Assembly (NCBI GenBank): GCA_005408345.1
Contig: SEMN01000701.1
Location: 1-64,000 of the forward strand
Source of the DNA: Macquaria australasica
Taxonomy: Eukaryota; Chordata; Actinopteri; Centrarchiformes; Percichthyidae
Length of the DNA: 64,000 nt
Direction: 5' to 3'
The position numbers were made by a program, and so were the translations under genes. The notes below the pieces were generated by a model. That model was not told where the DNA came from and did no database searches. It saw nothing but the letters and a program-made list of their open reading frames with translations. Positions 56,800 to 64,000 of the stretch are shown piece by piece. How positions within the stretch are numbered: position 1 is the first letter of the stretch; every line of letters begins with the position of its first letter.

Positions 56800-57001
56800 T
56801 GGTTGAGGCAGATGACCGCCCACCCAGAGCCTGCTCGAGGTTTTTGCTTGTTAAAAGGGAGTTTTTCTTTGCCACTGTCGCCTAGTAAATATGTAAATCT
56901 CTGTAAATATAAAGATTACGGTCTAGACCTGCTCTATATGAAAAAGTGCCCTGAGATAACTTTGGCACTATAAAAATAAAACTGAATTGAATTGAATTGA
57001 A
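56800..57001 (+). mobile_element. LINE 3' end fragment, plus orientation
   Basis: AGGCAGATGACCGCCCA and TTGTTAAAAGGGAGTTTTTC through AAAAATAAAACTGAATTGAA followed by (TTGAA)n is the same LINE tail as at 15849, 40556 and 58686, here on the plus strand. Only about 200 bp remain. Confidence 0.8.
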
Positions 57002-57417
57002 TCTTTGTGGTTTTAACAAAGGGGGCAGTTACCAACAGTTGCGTGTAAGAGTGATTAGCACACAGCTACTTCATGCAATAGACAACAGGATATACACAAT
57101 ACAAACCACTTCCCAAATTCACAGTATGTAGGGAGTACAGAGATGACAAACCAGATCTGACTGAGCATCATCAAGTCATCAAAATCTCAGTGCACTGCGG
57201 TACTGTCATGTACCGTCATTGTCTTTTAATTTGACAGTATTTTGTTCATGTATTGTGTATATGAAAATATATATGTTATTTACAATCTGTGGAGGGGGGT
57301 GCGGAAAACCTGTCCAGCTGCAGGGAATTACGGATAACCATGTGTCCTCTTGGACATCATGCATCAGTAGTTACAGTACTACAAATAACTATACTACAAC
57401 TTCTGAAAATACTTCTG

Positions 57418-57440
57418 TACACACACACACACACACACAA
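57418..57440. repeat. (AC)n microsatellite
   Basis: Ten or eleven AC units. The surrounding 57002-58080 holds no gene that I can support. Confidence 0.9.
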
Positions 57441-58077
57441 GTTGCAGATGACAAACACCCAGTACCAGCTACAGCCAACATGATACCACACCACACAAGC
57501 AGAAGAACAACATACAATACTGCAGCACCGACCTGCAGCCCTTACATCAGTTGTAGTGTTGAAGTAAAAAAATGCATGATGTACAATACATTTTTATACA
57601 TGTGGTATATGAAATACTGTAAGTTGAACTTTGTAAAAAAAAAAAAAACCAAGCTGAAACTTCAAATCACATCCAAAGAATATCTGGGAAAATGCAGCAA
57701 TTAGACAGTAACTGTATATTCACAAAACTATATATTATTATCTTTTCTAATTTCATGCTCAGTTTAATTTTCATCTTTGAACAGACCATTTGAGAAGACA
57801 CAATTGGTGAAGGAAACATTGAGAGTATTGCTTTGGTTTGTGGGTAAATTGAGAAACAAATGAGGTGAAACAATTTTCTCCCAAAAGCACTTATCGTTAT
57901 CAGCTAGAGTACAGCAGGTTATTGATGTTAACAGTCATTTCCACTGGAGGTGTGTGTCTGGTTTAAGCGAAGGACTGGATTCACTTGAATGCGAGGCTGC
58001 AGTTTCCATAGCAATGCAGTGGTTTTTATAGATCCCAGTACTCCAACAACAGTTTGACGTTCTCTGTGGTAATTTGG

Positions 58078-58082
<5 letters not shown>

Positions 58083-58130
<48 letters not shown>
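58083..58130. repeat. (AC)n microsatellite
   Basis: About 24 uninterrupted AC units. Confidence 0.95.
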
Positions 58131-58135
<5 letters not shown>

Positions 58136-58685
58136 CTCCTGGGTGATAGGTTGGACTGAATTTAAACCCAGCACCCTCTGTTATGATGGTACAATGCAGA
58201 CATCAGCAGCTTCATCTGCCTTTCAAAGGAGGAAGAGAAACTGGATTGTCACCACCTTTTTATTGAGTTAGGCAAGTCTTCAGTACTCCTACACTATTCT
58301 AATTTATGTTATAAATAAAACATGATTTATTTTAAGACAGATCTCTGAGCTAAGAGCTGTTGCTATAGGAACAACCACTGTTGACCTGAGAAGCTTTGCT
58401 TTCTAGCTCACTGTTTAGCTCCCAAAACAGACGTAACTGCCCACCAGAAACATTTCTGTTGTGTCTCTCTGTAGTCCTGCTCCTCTTTTGGGAGTTAAAC
58501 AGTGAGTGAAGTTAAGCCTGCTTCATACTTTCTACGTCCAGGTGTCTGTGAGGGTCTGCAACACACACATTTATATGTCTTTAAAAGAATACAAAGACAG
58601 CCAAATGGTGTTGAACTTTTCTCTTTTTGCCTTTTTCTTGTTGCCTTTTTGTGAGGTCGCCATTTATTTTCCTAATGCTAATACT

Positions 58686-59789
58686 TCAATTCAATTCAAT
58701 TCAGTTTTATTTATATAGCGCCACATCATAACAAAGTTATCTCAGGGCACTTTTTCGAATAGAGCAAGTCTAGACCGACTCTTTATATTTACAGACCCAA
58801 CAGTTCCCACCATGAGCAAGCACTATGCGACAGTGGCAAGGAAAAACTCCCTTTTAACAGGTAGAAACCTCGAGCAGAACCAGGCTCAAGGTGGGCGGTC
58901 ATCTGCCTCGACCGGTTGGGTTGAAGGGGAAGGGGGGAGCGGGAGAGAGAGAGCAGGAGGAAAGAGAACATACAGCAGCTCAATACAGTATAGATATGGT
59001 AATGGCATTGATGTTAACACCAACGGAAACAACACTAAGAGCAACATTATAATAGCAATACTAATAACAACAACAACAGCAATAGCATCAGCGGGTGCAG
59101 AGCAGGAGCACGGGGGCAGCAGGCGGCAGCAACCACAGACCCAGACTCAACAGCTCCAGAGGCAGAAACACCTGCAGAAAGCAACAGAAGGGGAGGGAGA
59201 GAGAGAGAGGAGAGAAAGCACACAACCACGGGAAGAAGTTGAATTAATAACAAGCATTGATGGGATATGAGGGCGTACAGATGGAGAGGAAGAGGAGGAG
59301 AAAGGAGCTCAGTGCATCATAGGAAGTCCCCCGGCAGTCTAGGCCTATAGCAGCATAACTAAGGGGGGGCTCAGGGGTCACCTGAGTCAGCCCTACTATA
59401 AGCTTTATCAAAGAGGAAAGTCTTAAGCCTACTCTTAAATGTGAGGAGGTTGTCCGCCTCCCGTACACAAACTGGGATCTGGTTCCACAGGAGAGGAGCT
59501 TGATAGCTGAAGGCTCTGGCTCCCATTCTACTTTTAGATACTCTAGGAACCACAAGGAACCCTGCATTCTGGGAGCGCAGTGCTCTAGTGGGGTAATAGG
59601 GTACTATGAGCTCTTTAAGATATGATGGTGCCTGACCATTTAGGGCTTTGAAGGTGAGGAGAAGGATTTTAAATTCTATTCTGGATTTTACAGGGAGCCA
59701 GTGTAGAGAAGCTAATATTGGAGAAATATGTTCTCTTTTTCTGGTTCTTGTCAGTAAACGTGCCGCAGCATTCTGAATCAGCTGGAGAG
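58686..59789 (-). mobile_element. 5'-truncated LINE, copy 3
   Basis: Very close to copy 2 at 40556-41965 over its whole length, starting with (TTCAA)n. Minus-strand frames encode the same C-terminal region (MGARAFSYQAPLLWNQIPVC), with a stop separating its parts. It ends abruptly at AATCAGCTGGAGAGT, where another dispersed repeat starts. Confidence 0.87.
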
Positions 59790-60000
59790 TACTTCTTCTT
59801 CTTGATTTTTATGGAGGTTGGCAAACAACGTTATGGTGCATAACCGCCAACTGGAATGGAGTGTGGATCGGGACAACAATTTTAGTATGAATGGAATGCG
59901 TGTACATGCGCTTCCACGCAACCTTACAAGTATGCAGCTGTCCGCGGAACATGTAAGGTATGTCCGAGCCTTTAGAAAGAAGTGAACTTACCATACCTGT
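59790..60000. repeat. Dispersed repeat beginning CTTCTTCTTCTTG
   Basis: GGAGGTTGGCAAACAACGTT, ATGGTGCATAACCGCCAACT and GGAATGGAGTGTGGATCGGG are typical of a repeat common in fish DNA. It abuts the truncated end of LINE copy 3. Confidence 0.5.
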
Positions 60001-60004
60001 AAAC

Positions 60005-60160
60005 TCAATCAGAACTAGTTTGTACAATGTGTTGTCTGTTGTCTAGAGAGTGTGGAGACGGGGTATTGTTTAAATATGGAGATAACAGCGCACATTTTCA
60101 GATTGCCTCTTCTTGAAGACACCAATAGTGTTGCACTCAGTTCTTCACATGAAAAGTGAC
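60005..60160 (+). repeat. Dispersed repeat shared with 49275-49455
   Basis: CAGAACTAGTTTGTAC, GTTTAAATATGGAGATAAC and TTCTTCACATGAAAAGTGAC follow in the same order as in the map3k7 intron copy. Confidence 0.65.
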
Positions 60161-60305
60161 ACAAATAATTGTATCAAAAATGAAAAAAGAGAGCTTGAGA
60201 GAGAAGTTCAAACCTTGGCTCCTTTCTCACCTTCTCACAGTTGGCCAATCATCGTGTGAAATGGGTGTGAATGTCTGATCATCGGTTTCGGAAAGTTACA
60301 GAAAT

Positions 60306-61931
60306 TACGGTGGCCCTGAGGGTCAAAACACAACAACATTACACAAAACACAACCACATTTCAGAAAACATAACAACATTACACAAATACAACGACATTA
60401 CACAAAACAGAACAACATTTCAGAAAACACAACAACATTATACAAAACACCACAACATTACACAAAACATAACATTACACAAAACACAATGACATTACAC
60501 AAAACACATTTCAGAAAACACAACATCGCCTTAAGATTAGTCAACAAGACGGACAACATCTGTAATTCTGATTTTTGGCAGAGAAAGAAAAGACCGGGAG
60601 AAAACACGCTGTTCAGAGTCCGTTACTATAGATTGTAGCGTAGTAGCGCCCCGACCGGAAGTCGTGTTTTGTTGACTTGAGTTTTGTCCAATCACAAATA
60701 AGAAGTGTTGTCCTACCCTTTCCGTAATCTGAAATGTTGTTGTGTTTTGTGTAATGTCGTGTTTTATGTAATGTTGTGTTTTGTGAAATGTTGTGTTTTG
60801 TGTAATGTTGTTGTGTAATGTCGTGTTTTGTGTAATGTGTTGTGTGTAATGTGTTTTGTGAAATGTGTTTTGTGTAATGTTGTGTTTTGTGAAATGTGTT
60901 TTGTGTAATGTGTTTTGTGAAATGTGTTTTGTGTAATGTGTTTTGTCAAATGTTTTGTGTAATGTGTTTTGTGAAATGTTGTGTTTTGTGTAATGTCGTG
61001 TTTTATGTAATGTGTTTTGTGAAATGTTGTGTTTTGTGTAATGTTGTGTTTTGTGAAATGTTGTGTTTTGTGTAATGTCATGTTTTGTGTAATGTCGTGT
61101 TTTCTGAAATGTCATTGTTTTGTGTAATGTGTTTTGTGTAATGTCGTGTTTTATGTAATGTGTTGTGTGTAATGTGTTTTGTGAAATGTGTTTTGTGTAA
61201 TGTTGTGTTTTGTGAAATGTGTTTTGTGTAATGTGTTTTGTGAAATGTTGTGTTTTGTGAAATGTGTTTTGTGTAATGTGTTTTGTCAAATGTTGTTTTG
61301 TGTAATGTGTTTTGTGAAATGTTGTGTTTTGTGTAATGTGTTTTGTCAAATGTTTTGTGTAATGTGTTTTGTGAAATGTTGTGTTTTGTGTAATGTTGTG
61401 TTTTCTGAAATGTTGTGTTTTCTGAAATGTTGTGTTTTGTGTAATGTCGTGTTTTGTGTAATGTCGTGTTTTCTGAAATGTCATTGTTTTGTGTAATGTG
61501 TTTTGTGTAATGTCGTGTTTTGTGTAATGTGTTGTGTGTAATGTGTTTTGTGAAATGTGTTTTGTGTAATGTTGTGTTTTGTGAAATGTGTTTTGTGTAA
61601 TGTGTTTTGTGAAATGTTGTGTTTTGTGAAATGTGTTTTGTGTAATGTGTTTTGTCAAATGTTGTTTTGTGTAATGTGTTTTGTGAAATGTTGTGTTTTG
61701 TGTAATGTGTTTTGTCAAATGTTTTGTGTAATGTGTTTTGTGAAATGTTGTGTTTTGTGTAATGTGTTTTGTAAAATGTTGTGTTTTGTGTAATGTTGTG
61801 TTTTCTGAAATGTTGTGTTTTCTGAAATGTTGTGTTTTGTGTAATGTTGTGTTTTGTGTAATGTCGTTGTGTTTTGTGTAATGTCGTTGTGTTTTGTGTA
61901 ATGTTGTGTTTTGACCCTCAGGGCCACCGTA
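60306..61931. mobile_element. Palindromic element filled with an inverted minisatellite
   Basis: Ends are TACGGTGGCCCTGAGGGTCA (60306 on) and its exact reverse complement finishing at 61931; AGAAAT stands on both sides (60300-60305 and 61932-61937), a 6-bp target duplication. Inside, 60326-60530 holds units of CATTACACAAAACACAA, a spacer of about 200 bp (60531-60730) follows, and 60731-61915 holds the same unit in the opposite orientation. The structure fits a non-autonomous DNA transposon whose subterminal repeats expanded, more on the right arm. Superfamily unknown. Confidence 0.85.
60731..61915. repeat. Minisatellite AATGTTGTGTTTTGTGT with higher-order period
   Basis: Units of 13-20 bp (TAATGT + GTTTTGTG or GAAATGTT variants) fill 1.2 kb. 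A stretch from 61188 is repeated almost exactly from 61557, a 369-bp higher-order unit; the marker GTGTTGTGTGTAATG occurs near 60837, 61160 and 61529. The long open frame of about 393 codons on the minus strand is only the repeat unit lacking stops. Confidence 0.92.
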
Positions 61932-61939
61932 AGAAATGG

Positions 61940-64000
61940 TTGGACACAGCCCCCACTAATCGGACCATCATCTGACAAGCACTTCTGATGGAGTATACTG
62001 GTTCCTTTAGGCTACATATGTAATGTTAAGTATGCTATGTAAATCAGTATGTCATCAGTGTAAGTATGGTAAGACATTTTGATGTTTTTTATAATCAGAG
62101 CCAGTGGCATGTAGATGCCTAATGAAGGTCTATGATTGTCTCTAACTCAGTGCTGACAGTGTGTGGGAATTAAACCTTTTCTTTCACAGTATTCTAGCAT
62201 AGACAATTTGCACACATTGCACAGAGAGAGGGGGAGGAACTGGGGGTTAATAGAGGCCAGTACCTAATTTTTGCCACAGGACCCCTAGCAGGTTGATGGA
62301 CCATGTATTAGTCAATTGTAAAACACTTGAGTTAGGCAGTCCATCACAGTGAATGTATCTTGTTTTATTTCTGTCAGAGTTACCTTATCATGGTGTGGTT
62401 ATATAGTTGAAAGTGCAGATTCAACAAAATGGGGAAATAAGTGAAGATGATGTCATCATACAGATCTTCACCTGTGTTCCGTGTTTATTCCCCCAAATAT
62501 TTTTTATATTGTTTTTAAATCATTTTTTATATACACTGTACCCTGTACTACCATGATGTAGACATAATATTTTTACATCACATTCATTTGTGCTTTTGTC
62601 CAAAGTGATTTAAAATCCATCAGAACAAGAGGTGTCGTCAAAAACAAACAACTGAACGTGTGTTTAGTGCTACAGTATACAGTATACAGTAAATGCTTAA
62701 TATTTTTTGAAGAAATGAGTGTCGAGGTGTAGTCTGAAAAGGTGTTTTTCAGCTTGTGGTGGAAAATGGGCAGTGACACTGCTGTCCTGACTTCAGTAGA
62801 GTCCATTCAACCACTGCAGAGCCCGAACAGAGAAGAGCCGTGACCAAGATGGGTGGCCACAAGGTCCTCAGAGTAACGGGGCAGCCTATACATTGATCCT
62901 ACTAACAGGTACTGTGTGTGTATCCAAAGCCTGATATATCTTCTTCCTTTGTGCCATAGAGTTCCATTGTTGTCCAAAAACTATTAAATACACAGCAATG
63001 AGCCACACCGTTGCGCTGGGTGACATGTTCCTTCATCACAATGAACACACACACTGTAGTTTATTTTGACTCAATCCCACATACACCGTCCTGCTGCTAG
63101 AAATACTCACCAGAGCACCAAATGTGGACCAAACAGACCAGACCATATACTGCGAGCAATTTGGGGTTCAGTGTCTTGCTCAAGGACACTTCTAAAGGTG
63201 GAAGAAGAAGATCGGTGAATGGGACCACCAGCCAATTAATGGCTAACCTGCTCTACATCCAACAACCATTGAAGCATTAAAAACATTGCATAAAAGAGAA
63301 GAGCTGTGCCAACTGATTTTCACTTTCTTTAATGAACTGAGATCGATTAGGCCTGCAAAGGTTTGTACCACTCTGAGTTATGAGACACAACTAGCAAACT
63401 TGGACATGATGAAAAGGAGAATGTGAATTTCATCATTTGAGCACCTTGTAGTAAAAATGGAGCTTAATAACAGCCAAGGGTTGTTATACTGTTGTATTAT
63501 AATAGATAGTAGCAGCAAATTAATTTGATCTGAATGCAGCACAAAATCATTTTTGTGTATCAACAAATACAGACAGTCCTCCGAGGTGTATGTGTGTGCC
63601 TTCAGGAGGCTGCTACCAGCTAGCTTATCTTTTCTTTGTTATTTCAACCCTATCAGGCTACCCATGGATCCATCCCTGAGAACATCACATCCCCCTGCTG
63701 AGCTGATCTTAGCTGCCAGAGGAGCTGTACAAATCAGTTCTGGCTATTTATAACATCTTGACATTGAGAATGTGGGCTGATCTGAATCCAGCCGCTCAGA
63801 ATGAGGCCCAAGAGGTGCCTGTCTGTGGCAAACTGATAAAATGTAACAGCTCTGCCAGCTCCCGCAGGATTACACTATGAGAAACCGTATCGTACCTACT
63901 GTCCTGTTTAGAATAGCCTCAGCACACTGCAAACCTGGTTTCAAATACATGTGATTTGATTTTCATTCAAGCAGGAATTACTCTTCATCCCATTTATCTT
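61940..64000. other. Right end of the window, no gene recognised
   Basis: AT-rich DNA. 63150-63260 contains GTGTCTTGCTCAAGGACACT and, read backwards, a SINE-like head, related to 8300-8545. I see no exon with splice support. Confidence 0.4.

Noticed and set aside
60537..61718. Open frame of 393 codons on the minus strand rich in TKHITQNTT-type repeats
   Set aside because: It is a translation of the 17-bp-type minisatellite; every unit lacks stops. There is no non-repeat coding sequence, and opposite frames are also open.

Overview
The window is vertebrate nuclear DNA and almost certainly comes from a teleost fish. It carries two multi-exon genes with GT-AG introns and vertebrate-type proteins, long CA/TG microsatellites, Tc1-type DNA transposons, LINEs with short-repeat 3' tails of the fish L2/Rex type, and many short inverted-repeat elements. 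No bacterial operon, CRISPR array, rRNA gene or convincing tRNA gene is visible.

Layout. (1) 0.5-6.9 kb is a GC-rich, repeat-built island. At its centre, on the minus strand, is a decayed multi-exon gene with two C2H2 zinc fingers, an acidic linker and a tyrosine-recombinase-like catalytic domain (R...K...R...H...Y). The gene lies between an inverted repeat pair of about 80 bp, which is bordered by a 200-bp satellite on the left and a 130-bp tandem repeat on the right. I read this as a Crypton-like or other tyrosine-recombinase mobile element, and it is the most unusual object in the window. (2) 7.6-29.6 kb, plus strand: a complete DAAM1-type formin. I could join 25 coding exons into one open frame of 1,052 codons. 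Its introns hold a Tc1 transposon with one nonsense codon, a LINE nested inside another LINE, and several inverted-repeat elements. (3) 29.6-36 kb: intergenic, with a hAT-type MITE (364 bp, exact 8-bp target duplication), a Tc1 remnant, and a large TA/CA/GA microsatellite cluster enclosing two solitary Tc1 ends. (4) 36.3-53.3 kb, plus strand: a MAP3K7 (TAK1)-type kinase, 14 coding exons and 506 codons, shorter than mammalian TAK1 but with all kinase motifs and the C-terminal coiled-coil end. (5) 53.3-64 kb: no gene found. It holds a Harbinger-type MITE (TTA duplication), LINE 3' fragments, and a 1.6-kb transposon-like palindrome filled with a minisatellite in opposite orientations.

DAAM1 links Dishevelled and Rho to actin assembly in Wnt/planar-polarity signalling. 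TAK1 acts downstream of TGF-beta, IL-1, TNF and some Wnt inputs. The two genes lie head to tail in the same orientation, about 6.7 kb apart. They are on different human chromosomes, so the pairing is either fish-specific or an old linkage lost in mammals. Exon boundaries were read by eye from splice signals and from remembered family sequences; the reading frame closes exactly in both genes. Paralogue assignment (a/b copies) and transposon family names need a database comparison.
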